A stretch of 64,000 bases of DNA from assembly GCA_965227155.1 (NCBI GenBank), contig OZ245731.1:1550001-1614000 (forward strand), read 5' to 3'. A program made the translations under genes and the position numbers. Within the stretch, counting starts at the first letter, position 1, and each line of letters starts with the position of its first letter. Positions 30,175-38,809 of this stretch are shown here, piece by piece. A model generated the notes under the pieces. That model was not told the DNA's origin. It searched no databases and saw only the letters and a list, made by a program, of their open reading frames with translations. Source of the DNA: UBA6059 sp965227155. GTDB taxonomy: Bacteria > Bacteroidota > Bacteroidia > Cytophagales > Cyclobacteriaceae.

Positions 30175-32091
30175 ATGTCTGAACTAATTTCACTTTCGAA
30201 AATCAAGTTTCACACAATCCAAAAGATCATGGAAGAATTACTAGTCCCCATTGAAAAAGAGCGCCCCAGCCGAGTAAGGCACGCTGAATTAGAAGCATGG
30301 ATTCAGGAGGTAGCAGCCCATACTACACCTGATAAAATATATTGGTGCGATGGTTCCGAGCAGGAATATCAGGCACTTTGCGATCTGCTAGTACAAAAAG
30401 GAACTTTCGTAAGATTAAATCCTGAAAAAAGACCCAACAGCTTTGCTTGTTTCTCTGACCCGAGTGACGTAGCCCGTGTAGAAGATAAAACATTCATTTG
30501 CTCCCGAAGAAAAGAAGATGCAGGCCCAACCAACAACTGGATGGACCCAAAAGAGATGAAAGCCACGCTTGATCCTTTGATGAAAGGTTCCATGAAGGGC
30601 AGAACCATGTATGTGATTCCATTTAGCATGGGTCCTATTGGTAGCGACAAATCACAAATTGGTGTTGAAATTACAGACTCTGAATATGTGGTGGTCAACA
30701 TGAAAATCATGACACGTATGGGAGAAAAAGTCTTGGATGTACTGGGTTCAGATGGTGAATTCATAAAATGTCTACATACAGTAGGAGCTCCATTGGAGGA
30801 AGGTCACGAAGATGCCAAATGGCCCTGCAATCCAGAAACCAAATACATTGTGCATTATCCAGAGGAAAGAAGCATCGTATCTTATGGCTCTGGTTATGGT
30901 GGCAATGCATTGCTAGGTAAAAAATGCTTTGCTTTAAGAATAGCTTCCGCAATGGCTCGTGAAGAGGGCTGGCTGGCAGAGCATATGCTGATCATGGGTG
31001 CTAAAAACCCTCAAGGTGAAAAAACTTATGTGGCAGCAGCGTTCCCAAGTGCTTGTGGTAAAACCAATTTTGCCATGATGATTCCTCCAAAGGAAATGGG
31101 TAACTGGGAAATTACTACTGTTGGTGATGACATTGCCTGGATCAAGCCGGGGGAAGATGGTAGATTGTATGCTATCAACCCTGAAGCCGGATACTTTGGT
31201 GTAGCACCAGGTACCAACTACAAAACCAACCCTAACGCAATGAAGTCTATTGAGGCCAACTCAATCTTTACTAACGTAGGTATCACTGATGACGGTGATG
31301 TATGGTGGGAAGGTATGACGAAAGAAGCTCCTGCTAATATGACTACCTGGACAGGAGAGCGATACGACCCTACCAGCAACAAAAAAGCTGCTCATCCCAA
31401 TGCCAGATTTACAGCTCCTGCTTCTCAATGCCCTGTAATTGATGAAAACTGGGAAAACCCTGAAGGTGTACCTATCAGCGCATTCATCGTAGGTGGTAGA
31501 AGAAGCACTACGGTACCCTTGGTATACCAGGCCGCAAACTGGAACTTCGGTGTGTATGCAGCCTCTACCATCGGTTCTGAGATGACTGCAGCCGCTTTTG
31601 GCCAGGTTGGTAAGGTAAGAAGAGATCCTTTTGCAATGCTACCATTCTGTGGCTATCACATGGCCGACTACTTCAACCACTGGTTGCAGTTTGGTCGTCA
31701 CCTGAACAATCCTCCACGTATTTTTGTGGTAAACTGGTTCAGAAAAGACGAAGAAGGCAATTTCCTATGGCCTGGTTTTGGTGAAAACACCCGAGTACTA
31801 GAGTGGGTAATCAATAGAGTAAGAGGAAGAGCCGGTGCAGTAGAGTCACCTATTGGCTACATGCCTCGCTATGAAGACCTCAACCTAGAAGGTCTGGACT
31901 TCACCAGAGAGCAATTTGATGAAATCATGAATATCGATAGGGAAGCATGGAAAAAAGAAGTGGGCTCTCATGAGGAATTATTTGAGCAGATGTATGACAA
32001 ACTGCCCAAAGAGTTCACCTTCATGCGAGAGCTACTTTTGAGCAGCCTATGGCGCTCTCCAGAAACGTGGGGACTAGCTCCTGAAAGATAG
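30175..32091 (+). CDS. pckG: Phosphoenolpyruvate carboxykinase (GTP)
   Basis: Converts oxaloacetate and GTP to PEP, CO2 and GDP, the first committed gluconeogenic step. 638 residues of the GTP family rather than the ATP family: IYWCDGSEQEY near the N-terminus, the PEPCK-specific FPSACGKTNFA kinase-1a loop near 290-300 with the reactive cysteine, and GDDIAWIKPG kinase-2 motif near 317. The ATG at 30175 follows GGGAGG directly, so the spacing is too short for ideal Shine-Dalgarno use; the in-frame ATG at 30229 (MEELLVPIEKE) is an alternative start. Single-gene unit with its own terminator. Confidence 0.97.
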   Translation: MSELISLSKIKFHTIQKIMEELLVPIEKERPSRVRHAELEAWIQEVAAHTTPDKIYWCDGSEQEYQALCDLLVQKGTFVRLNPEKRPNSFACFSDPSDVARVEDKTFICSRRKEDAGPTNNWMDPKEMKATLDPLMKGSMKGRTMYVIPFSMGPIGSDKSQIGVEITDSEYVVVNMKIMTRMGEKVLDVLGSDGEFIKCLHTVGAPLEEGHEDAKWPCNPETKYIVHYPEERSIVSYGSGYGGNALLGKKCFALRIASAMAREEGWLAEHMLIMGAKNPQGEKTYVAAAFPSACGKTNFAMMIPPKEMGNWEITTVGDDIAWIKPGEDGRLYAINPEAGYFGVAPGTNYKTNPNAMKSIEANSIFTNVGITDDGDVWWEGMTKEAPANMTTWTGERYDPTSNKKAAHPNARFTAPASQCPVIDENWENPEGVPISAFIVGGRRSTTVPLVYQAANWNFGVYAASTIGSEMTAAAFGQVGKVRRDPFAMLPFCGYHMADYFNHWLQFGRHLNNPPRIFVVNWFRKDEEGNFLWPGFGENTRVLEWVINRVRGRAGAVESPIGYMPRYEDLNLEGLDFTREQFDEIMNIDREAWKKEVGSHEELFEQMYDKLPKEFTFMRELLLSSLWRSPETWGLAPER

Positions 32092-32114
32092 ATTGTAACA
32101 CCATTTTTTAAGCT

Positions 32115-32150
32115 AAAGGCCGCTTCAGTTATCTGGGCGGCCTTTTCTTT
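32115..32150 (+). terminator. Rho-independent terminator after pckG
   Basis: AAAGGCCGC (32115-32123) and GCGGCCTTT (32137-32145) form a perfect 9-bp GC-rich stem followed by T-rich sequence. It may also work on the opposite strand for the convergent RDD gene. Confidence 0.85.
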
Positions 32151-32169
32151 TCCCTTTTCTTCTAAATTG

Positions 32170-32655
32170 TTACTTCTTGACGACCAGCGCCCCTGCCATC
32201 ATATCATGTAGGGCCTGCTTTTTCTCTGTAAATCCAGCCATGATGTAACCGATCATCAAAATCAGACCACTTACAATTTTACCAATCTGCCGTAGGAATG
32301 CCTTGGGAACATCCAAAGGCTTACCATCCATATCCGTCACTTGTAGGTTCAGTACTATTTTACCCACAGTGCCCTGATATTTACTGGCTTCCATGAGCGT
32401 ATAATAAACCACAGCTATGGCCAGGCTGAATAATGCCAGCGTGCTGCCGGCACTGATTGCCGAAATGATCAGGCCAATTAATTCACCATCGCTCATATCC
32501 TCCCAATTGATAGACTCATTGAAAGAAAAGAAGGTAAATCCAAAAAACCCTAGTAATGGGAGGATGACAATGGACTGGATAACCTGTAAAATGATGTAGT
32601 CAACGATATAAGCGACAAATCGCAGCCAGAATCCGGCATATTGTGTGAGTGCCAT
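32170..32655 (-). CDS. RDD-family membrane protein
   Basis: 161 residues with about four hydrophobic helices and the RDD-type start (GFWLRFVAYIVDYII, conserved Arg and Asp), plus KIVLNLQVTDMDGKPL before the last helices, a common RDD feature. Role unclear in this family; some members affect ion or pH homeostasis. It lies 66 bp downstream of psd on the same strand and may belong to that transcript. Confidence 0.85.
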   Translation of the reverse strand: MALTQYAGFWLRFVAYIVDYIILQVIQSIVILPLLGFFGFTFFSFNESINWEDMSDGELIGLIISAISAGSTLALFSLAIAVVYYTLMEASKYQGTVGKIVLNLQVTDMDGKPLDVPKAFLRQIGKIVSGLILMIGYIMAGFTEKKQALHDMMAGALVVKK

Positions 32656-32721
32656 AAGATTTACATTTAGTTAAAAAGCTAAATGTAACAATTTCCTGAA
32701 AATGAAGAAAATAAGGCTATA

Positions 32722-33381
32722 CTAGGAAAGGCGTGCCAGTACTGTTTTTCCAGCTGTCGTTTTCTCATCAATATTGACCAGAATCTCAGCATCGAGCGGC
32801 AGGTAAACATCCACACGGCTGCCAAATTTGATAAAACCAAACTCCTCGCCCTGTACAACAGGCTGGCCTGGTGCCACATACCATTTTATTCGGCGGGCCA
32901 TTGCGCCAGCTACCTGTCGGATCATGATTTCAATGCCATTGGGTAGCGCCACAGCCAATGAGGTTCTTTCATTTTCTGTAGAGGATTTTGGATGCCATGC
33001 AACCAAATATTTACCGGGATGGTATTTAAAATATTTAACTACACCGCTTACAGGGTTTCTATTCACGTGCACATTAACCGGCGACATGAAAATAGATATT
33101 TGCTTTCGCTTTTCCTTGAGGTATTCGGTCTCCTCCGCCTCTTCTATCACAACTACCTTGCCATCAGCCGGAGCGTAGACCAGGTTTCCGTCCTTTGGTG
33201 TATTGACGGCAGGGTTTCTAAAAAACTGAAGGACCAGCAGGTATAAAACAATGCTGCATCCAATAATTATATTCTCGACAGGTCGAGTAATATCAAAATA
33301 GGTGCTGATAACCAGATTAATGGCTACCAGCACTACTAATAATACAAATAATATGGTATGTCCTTCTCGATGAATGGTCAT
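32722..33381 (-). CDS. psd: Phosphatidylserine decarboxylase
   Basis: Makes phosphatidylethanolamine from phosphatidylserine; the proenzyme cuts itself to form a pyruvoyl group. 219 residues, the short type: two N-terminal membrane helices (about 9-29 and 36-53), VYAPADGKV (68-76), HVNRNPVSG (105-113) and the self-cleavage site FGSRVD with Gly187-Ser188. It starts one base after the gdhA stop codon (tight coupling), an unusual partner. cdsA, supplying the CDP-diacylglycerol precursor, is 1.5 kb upstream on the same strand. Confidence 0.93.
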   Translation of the reverse strand: MTIHREGHTILFVLLVVLVAINLVISTYFDITRPVENIIIGCSIVLYLLVLQFFRNPAVNTPKDGNLVYAPADGKVVVIEEAEETEYLKEKRKQISIFMSPVNVHVNRNPVSGVVKYFKYHPGKYLVAWHPKSSTENERTSLAVALPNGIEIMIRQVAGAMARRIKWYVAPGQPVVQGEEFGFIKFGSRVDVYLPLDAEILVNIDEKTTAGKTVLARLS

Positions 33382-33382
33382 C

Positions 33383-34657
33383 CTAATACCCTCCTCTAAA
33401 TTTATAGGTCTTGGCTACCTTGTCAATGGCTACAATGTATGCTGCAATACGCAAAGAAACATCGTATTTGCTGGCTGTTCTATAAACATTGTCGAAAGCA
33501 GTTTTCATAATCCTATCAGACCTGCGGTTGACACGCTCACCGGTCCATTTGAAGCCTAGCCTGTTTTGCACCCATTCGAAATAAGATACGGTTACCCCAC
33601 CGGCATTGGCCAGGATATCGGGTACCGCCATGATGCCCTTATCATTTAAGATAGCATCTGCTTTGGCAGAAGTAGGGCCGTTCGCTCCTTCTACGATCAG
33701 CCGGGCTTTAACCTTATCGGCATTGTTGCTATGGATCACATCTTCCTTAGCAGCAGGAACCAGCACGTCTACTTTTAGTTCGATCAGTTCCTCGTTGGTG
33801 ATCCTTTCTACACCGTCGAGCCCTTCCAGTGAGCCATTGTTGTTATCTCTATATTGGATAGCCTCATCAATATTGATCCCTTTTTCGTTGTAGTAAGCAC
33901 CGGAAAGATCACTGATGGCGGTGATAGTAGCACCTCGTTCTTCCAGCAGGCGGGCAGCCCATGAGCCGACATTACCAAATCCCTGCACCGCAATTTTCGC
34001 CTGGTATGGATTGATCTTTAGTTTCTCCATGGCGGCCAATGCTGTGATCATTACACCGCGGCCTGTAGCCTCCGTACGACCTAGAGAACCACCCAAAACC
34101 AGAGGTTTACCCGTAACTACCGAGTTTATGGTCATACCTCTCGACCGAGAAAATTCGTCCATCAGCCAGGCCATTTCTCGCGGGCCGGTACCCATGTCGG
34201 GAGCAGGTATATCACGGTCGGGGCCAAAGACCTCATGCATTTCCTGTGTGTAGGCACGGGTAAGCCTCTCAATTTCTCCGGCTGACATTTCACGTGGGTT
34301 GCAGCGGATACCACCCTTAGCACCACCATAGGGAATATCCACTACGGCACATTTCCAGGTCATCCAGGCTGCAAGCGCCTTCACCTCATCAATATTCACA
34401 TCCATATCATATCGGATACCACCTTTGGAAGGCCCCAATATATTGGAATGGATCACTCGGTAGCCTTCAAAGACTTTGATCGAGCCATTATCCATGGTGA
34501 TGGGAAGTGTGACAATTACCTGGCGGGTTGGAGATTTCAACACATCATACACTTCGTCATCTAATCCGAGGTGATGAGCCGCAATGCGGAATCTTGACAT
34601 CATTGACTCAAAAGGATTTTCTTTATCCTTTATAGGAGCCGGTTCTATGTATGCCAT
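33383..34657 (-). CDS. gdhA: Glutamate dehydrogenase (Glu/Leu/Phe/Val family)
   Basis: Interconverts glutamate and 2-oxoglutarate with ammonia. 424 residues: the substrate-binding GPSKGGIRY (about 75-83, Lys78), the catalytic lysine in PYGGAKGGI (Lys114) and a Rossmann dinucleotide motif GFGNVG near 223. The start MAYIEPAP with a -7-like promoter 40 bp upstream is well supported. Its stop is one base from the psd start. NAD or NADP preference is not decided here. Confidence 0.95.
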   Translation of the reverse strand: MAYIEPAPIKDKENPFESMMSRFRIAAHHLGLDDEVYDVLKSPTRQVIVTLPITMDNGSIKVFEGYRVIHSNILGPSKGGIRYDMDVNIDEVKALAAWMTWKCAVVDIPYGGAKGGIRCNPREMSAGEIERLTRAYTQEMHEVFGPDRDIPAPDMGTGPREMAWLMDEFSRSRGMTINSVVTGKPLVLGGSLGRTEATGRGVMITALAAMEKLKINPYQAKIAVQGFGNVGSWAARLLEERGATITAISDLSGAYYNEKGINIDEAIQYRDNNNGSLEGLDGVERITNEELIELKVDVLVPAAKEDVIHSNNADKVKARLIVEGANGPTSAKADAILNDKGIMAVPDILANAGGVTVSYFEWVQNRLGFKWTGERVNRRSDRIMKTAFDNVYRTASKYDVSLRIAAYIVAIDKVAKTYKFRGGY

Positions 34658-34698
34658 AAGAAGATTTTAAAGGGTTAATGTTGTTTTAATGTTGTGTA

Positions 34699-34706
34699 CA
34701 AAACTA
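34699..34706 (-). promoter_or_regulatory. -7 element of gdhA
   Basis: On the minus strand TAGTTTTG fits TAnnTTTG, about 42 bp before the gdhA start. The 223-bp gap to cdsA holds no other feature I can support. Confidence 0.5.
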
Positions 34707-34880
34707 ATGATAAAGGTATTATTTAATGTGTATATAGTTCGTTTTTCAATAGTCTTACCGCCTGCTCACAAATCACTCCGCATCAACACAACCGCCTCTA
34801 TTTTCCGCCTTCTCAAATGACCGGCTGCTTTGTCTAACAGTGACGTATAATCGTCCTATAATGATACGAAACAACCCTTT

Positions 34881-35714
34881 TTAATGGATAATTTTGAAAA
34901 AGATAATGATAAATGGTACTGACAAAAGCAGTCCATCAAATCGATCCAAAAATCCACCATGGCCCGGCAACTTGGTACCGCTATCCTTAATCTCCATGCT
35001 TCGCTTAAATAGAGATTCTACTAAATCACCATACGTACCGGCAATGATTATAATGCCTGCAACACTGATCCACTGCCACAGCATCAGGTCGGTGAAATAA
35101 ATGGAAATGCCATAAGCCATCAATATGGAAGTGATGGCACCTCCTACACTGCCCTCCCATGATTTCTTGGGAGATACGCTCTTGAAAAGCTTCGTTTTAC
35201 CAAAATTTACCCCTGCAAAATAGGCCCCGGTATCACTAGCCCATAGCAATAGCAAAGGGCCCAACACATGCTGATAGCTATAGCTGCCATTGGAAAAGGC
35301 TATGATATTCAGTAGCGCAAAGGGTAGGGCCACATATAGAATTCCGAGAAAGGTAAACCCTATATTGGTAAATGGATTGGGCTCGCTTTTTTTGTAGAGT
35401 TTGATGAAATAGATCAGCGATACGAATGGAAAGATGAGATAATAGGTATTGGTAGCTAAAATATTAGCTTCCACAAAAAAAGATAAACTGAAGATGAGCG
35501 CCCCGGACAGGGTGCCCAGATATTTTAAAGGGAAAATCCCATTGGCCTGAATAAGTTTATAGAATTCAAACTGCCCAATGACGGTGACAAATAGAAAAAC
35601 GGTAAAATAGCTCCACTGATCATACACAATACAGGAAATCAGCACCAAAGCCCCCAAAATGGCGGTAATAAGACGCTGCGTAAGATTATTATACCTATTT
35701 AAAATCGATATCAT
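34881..35714 (-). CDS. cdsA: Phosphatidate cytidylyltransferase
   Basis: Makes CDP-diacylglycerol from phosphatidate and CTP, the gateway to all phospholipid head groups. 277 residues with about eight membrane helices and the C-terminal CdsA signature (SLFKRSMEIKDSGTKLPGHG, then GFLDRFDGL) with metal-binding aspartates. The start overlaps the DUF2007 gene by 20 bp, so it is coupled to it. Length is normal. Confidence 0.96.
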   Translation of the reverse strand: MISILNRYNNLTQRLITAILGALVLISCIVYDQWSYFTVFLFVTVIGQFEFYKLIQANGIFPLKYLGTLSGALIFSLSFFVEANILATNTYYLIFPFVSLIYFIKLYKKSEPNPFTNIGFTFLGILYVALPFALLNIIAFSNGSYSYQHVLGPLLLLWASDTGAYFAGVNFGKTKLFKSVSPKKSWEGSVGGAITSILMAYGISIYFTDLMLWQWISVAGIIIIAGTYGDLVESLFKRSMEIKDSGTKLPGHGGFLDRFDGLLLSVPFIIIFFKIIH

Positions 35715-35901
35715 CCTGTATTATTTTCATGGCTTTGAGGATATCATCCTGGTTTACCATAACCTCAAAATAACCAAATTGGTAAGCTGTATCTTTTTTG
35801 CTTACTACTATTGCTGCGATATCATGATCTTCTAGTACTGCCTTTACGATACCGGCCCTGTATTCCAGATTATCCTGATAAACTTTTTTCCAACTATTCA
35901 T
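35695..35901 (-). CDS. DUF2007 domain protein
   Basis: 68 residues matching the DUF2007 pattern: WKKVYQDNLEYRAGIVKAVLEDHDI, then VVSKKDTAYQFG and YFEVMVNQDDILKA. A small predicted signal-receptor-like alpha/beta fold; function unknown. Overlaps cdsA by 20 bp and the CPBP gene by 8 bp, so the three are one translationally coupled unit. Confidence 0.85.
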   Translation of the reverse strand: MNSWKKVYQDNLEYRAGIVKAVLEDHDIAAIVVSKKDTAYQFGYFEVMVNQDDILKAMKIIQDDIDFK

Positions 35902-36838
35902 TCAGCGTGACGGTAGTTCGATTTTGGTTATATCGTATAAAGATAATCGAGAGTGCAGTACCAATAATAAGGAAAATAATGACAGTGGACAATGGTGTGC
36001 TCTCTGTGGCCTGAATATCATAGTCAATTATGCCCAGCTGAAAAAGATACAACATTACCAGGGTGAACCCATTATTGATAAAATGACCAATAATGGCATA
36101 TAGCAAACTCCCCGACCAATAATACAGGTAGCCAAACAACACACCAAGCAGCATTCTGGGCACTAAACCATAAAACTGAAAGTGAAACAAGCCAAAAGCA
36201 AAAGCAGATAGCCAAATGGCCAAATGGATATTTTTGGTAGCCGACTGCAGCTCGTTTTGAATCACACCCCGAAATAGCAACTCCTCACCAAATGCCGGAA
36301 TGACGCTGATAATAAGAATGCCCAGTATAAATTGAAAAGTATTGTCGAAAGTGGTCAGGTAAATGGTAAGCTTCTCCAGGTTAGACTCCTGTTCTTTAGC
36401 ATAGTTCTCAAATCCCGACATGAAATCGGGAAAGTCAATACCCTTGTTCCACTCTATAAATAGACTGTTGACAAACATGAAGCTGATGGTGATGCCAAAA
36501 ACCAGCAGCACTGGCAAAATAATTTCCTTATCCACTGCAATCAGCTTTCCGATCCCGTAGGCCTTGTAGCGCCGCAAGAAAAGGTATGGAGCAATCACGA
36601 AGGCACCCATGGCTGTTACACCCTGTACAATAAGCAGGGGCAGACGGGCATCCGCTGTGGAAGTATCGGTGAGCTCCAACATGGCAGTGGTAAGGTCAAA
36701 GCCAAAAAAGGGCAGGATCAATACCAAACCGATAAACTGTGCCACAAACATGCCGATGAGTGTATAAACTACAATCATCATCAGGTTGAACCAATGGTTC
36801 TCTTTTGTGGTTGTGCTTTCCTGGTTGCCGTTGTTCAT
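35894..36838 (-). CDS. CPBP-family intramembrane metalloprotease
   Basis: 314 residues with about eight membrane helices. Motifs: GEELLFRG with Glu185, Glu186 and Arg190; His219 in GLFHF; and HFINN with His252 and Asn256. All likely zinc-binding or catalytic residues are present. First gene of the CPBP-DUF2007-cdsA unit, so it is probably linked to membrane housekeeping rather than to bacteriocin immunity. Paralogue of the gene at 16373. Confidence 0.93.
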   Translation of the reverse strand: MNNGNQESTTTKENHWFNLMMIVVYTLIGMFVAQFIGLVLILPFFGFDLTTAMLELTDTSTADARLPLLIVQGVTAMGAFVIAPYLFLRRYKAYGIGKLIAVDKEIILPVLLVFGITISFMFVNSLFIEWNKGIDFPDFMSGFENYAKEQESNLEKLTIYLTTFDNTFQFILGILIISVIPAFGEELLFRGVIQNELQSATKNIHLAIWLSAFAFGLFHFQFYGLVPRMLLGVLFGYLYYWSGSLLYAIIGHFINNGFTLVMLYLFQLGIIDYDIQATESTPLSTVIIFLIIGTALSIIFIRYNQNRTTVTLNE

Positions 36839-36931
36839 AGAAGCGTGTACTTTTGCGGCTAAAAGTTAAGAAGATTTACTTACAGTAAGATTCGCTATTA
36901 CGACGGTGGTCACAAATATAAATTGTAGGTT

Positions 36932-37927
36932 TTGGTAAAAATTGGCGAGCATAATATCGGAGAGTTTCCTTTGCTACTAGCCCCTATGGAGGATGTGAGT
37001 GATCCGCCATTTAGAGCGGTTTGCAAGAAGCATGGGGCTGACCTCATGTACACAGAGTTTATTTCTGCCGAGGGGCTCATCCGCGATGCAGAAAAGAGTG
37101 TTCAAAAGCTGGATATCTATGATTATGAGCGCCCTATCGGCATTCAAATCTTTGGCGATAAAATAGAATCCATGCGTCAGGCCGCCGCTATTGCTGAGGA
37201 AGCTAACCCTGAAATCATTGACATCAACTACGGCTGCCCGGTAAAAAAGGTGGCCTGCAAGGGTGCCGGTGCAGGCATATTGCTGGACCTCCCCAAAATG
37301 CAGTCTATGACTGCCGAGATTGTAAAAAGGGTAAATAAGCCGGTTACTGTAAAAACGCGCCTGGGCTGGGATCACGATACCATCAAGATTAAAGAAGTAG
37401 CACATCGCTTACAGGATGTGGGCATACAGGCATTAACTATACATGGCCGTACGCGCCAGCAGATGTACAAGGGTGAAGCTGACTGGTCTTACATTGCGGA
37501 GGTAAAGGAAGACCAAGACATTCACATTCCAATATTTGGAAATGGAGACATTGACACACCGGAAAAAGCATTGGAATACAAAAACAAGTACGGTGTAGAT
37601 GGCATTATGATTGGCCGGGCAAGCATTGGCTATCCGTGGATTTTTGATGAGATCAAGCATTTTTTCAAAACAGGCGAACACCTGCCAGCGCCACTATTGG
37701 CAGAAAGAGTAGCTGTCGCCAGAGAGCATCTTAGCTTTTCTGTGGACTGGAAAGGTGAGCGCCAGGGCATACTGGAGATGCGCAGGCATTACACCAACTA
37801 TTTCAGAGGCATCCCCAATTTTAAACCCTACCGCACGCAGTTAGTTGAATCTTTGGACTATCAGGAAATACTGGATTTGCTGGATTCCATACTCGAAGAG
37901 TTCGACGGGGTGTATGCAATGGCCTGA
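36932..37927 (+). CDS. dusB: tRNA-dihydrouridine synthase B
   Basis: Reduces specific uridines in tRNA D-loops with FMN and NADPH. 331 residues: the FMN-barrel start LLLAPMEDVSDPPFR, the catalytic cysteine in INYGCPVKKV (Cys near 99), KTRLGWD for RNA/FMN contacts and IHGRTRQQ. The start is TTG, since the residues VKIGEHNIGEFPLLLAP fit the family and the next ATG falls inside the barrel. A TACTTTTG -7-like element lies at 36849-36856. Followed 3 bp later by the EamA gene. Confidence 0.94.
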   Translation: MVKIGEHNIGEFPLLLAPMEDVSDPPFRAVCKKHGADLMYTEFISAEGLIRDAEKSVQKLDIYDYERPIGIQIFGDKIESMRQAAAIAEEANPEIIDINYGCPVKKVACKGAGAGILLDLPKMQSMTAEIVKRVNKPVTVKTRLGWDHDTIKIKEVAHRLQDVGIQALTIHGRTRQQMYKGEADWSYIAEVKEDQDIHIPIFGNGDIDTPEKALEYKNKYGVDGIMIGRASIGYPWIFDEIKHFFKTGEHLPAPLLAERVAVAREHLSFSVDWKGERQGILEMRRHYTNYFRGIPNFKPYRTQLVESLDYQEILDLLDSILEEFDGVYAMA

Positions 37928-37930
37928 TGA

Positions 37931-38809
37931 ATGAATAAAAACCCGCAAGCACTTTCCTGGATTTTGTTGATCATACTATCCTTAATCTGGGGCAGTAGCT
38001 TTATCCTGATTAAAAAAGGACTTCAGGTTTTTTCAGCTGTGGAAGTTGGTGCCCTGCGTATTGCAGCCGCTTCAGTGTTTTTGGCTCCCATTGCTATTGG
38101 TAGGTTTTACCGGATCAAGAGACAACATTTGCTACTGCTTTTGGAGGTTGGTTTTGTAGGTAGCCTCGGCCCGGCATTCTTTTTCGCCATTGCACAAACT
38201 CAAATCCCGAGTAGCCTTACCGGTGTGCTCAACGCCCTTACTCCTATGTTTGTCGCTTTGGTTGGAGTTTTGTTTTTTAAGCAGCATTTTCAAAAAAACA
38301 AAATATTAGGATTGGCCATAGGTTTCCTGGGTACGGTCATCCTTATTTTAAGTGGTTCTGCCGGTCAGTTTAGCCACATCAATTATTATGCATTATTTGT
38401 GGTGCTGGCAACCATCTGCTATGGCTTTAACCTCAATATCATCAAAACTTACCTGGCTGATCTTAAATCACTCACAATAACCAGCGTAAGCCTTCTTTTT
38501 GTTGCCCCCGCTTCACTCATACTGTTATTCTTTTTTACTGACTTCACCACTAAGATGCAGACAGTTGAAGGAGCCTGGCTGGCATTCGGATATATCGCTA
38601 CTTTGGGTGTGGTTGGTACTGCTATAGCATTGATCCTGTTTAATCACCTGGTAAAAATCACCACGCCCGTGTTTACCAGCTCAGTGACCTACCTTATTCC
38701 AATCGTAGCAGTAATCTGGGGTTTGCTGGATAATGAGTCCCTCTACACTGCCCATTATGCGGGCATGGCTGCCATACTACTTGGTGTCTATTTGATTAAT
38801 CGACGATAG
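37931..38809 (+). CDS. EamA/DMT-family transporter
   Basis: 292 residues with ten predicted membrane helices and the EamA double repeat (WGSSFILIKKGL in the first, FNLNIIKTYL at the start of the second). The family exports metabolites, often amino acids; the substrate is unknown. Starts 3 bp after dusB, so cotranscribed. Its 3' end overlaps the convergent SLC13 gene by 14 bp. Confidence 0.88.
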   Translation: MNKNPQALSWILLIILSLIWGSSFILIKKGLQVFSAVEVGALRIAAASVFLAPIAIGRFYRIKRQHLLLLLEVGFVGSLGPAFFFAIAQTQIPSSLTGVLNALTPMFVALVGVLFFKQHFQKNKILGLAIGFLGTVILILSGSAGQFSHINYYALFVVLATICYGFNLNIIKTYLADLKSLTITSVSLLFVAPASLILLFFFTDFTTKMQTVEGAWLAFGYIATLGVVGTAIALILFNHLVKITTPVFTSSVTYLIPIVAVIWGLLDNESLYTAHYAGMAAILLGVYLINRR

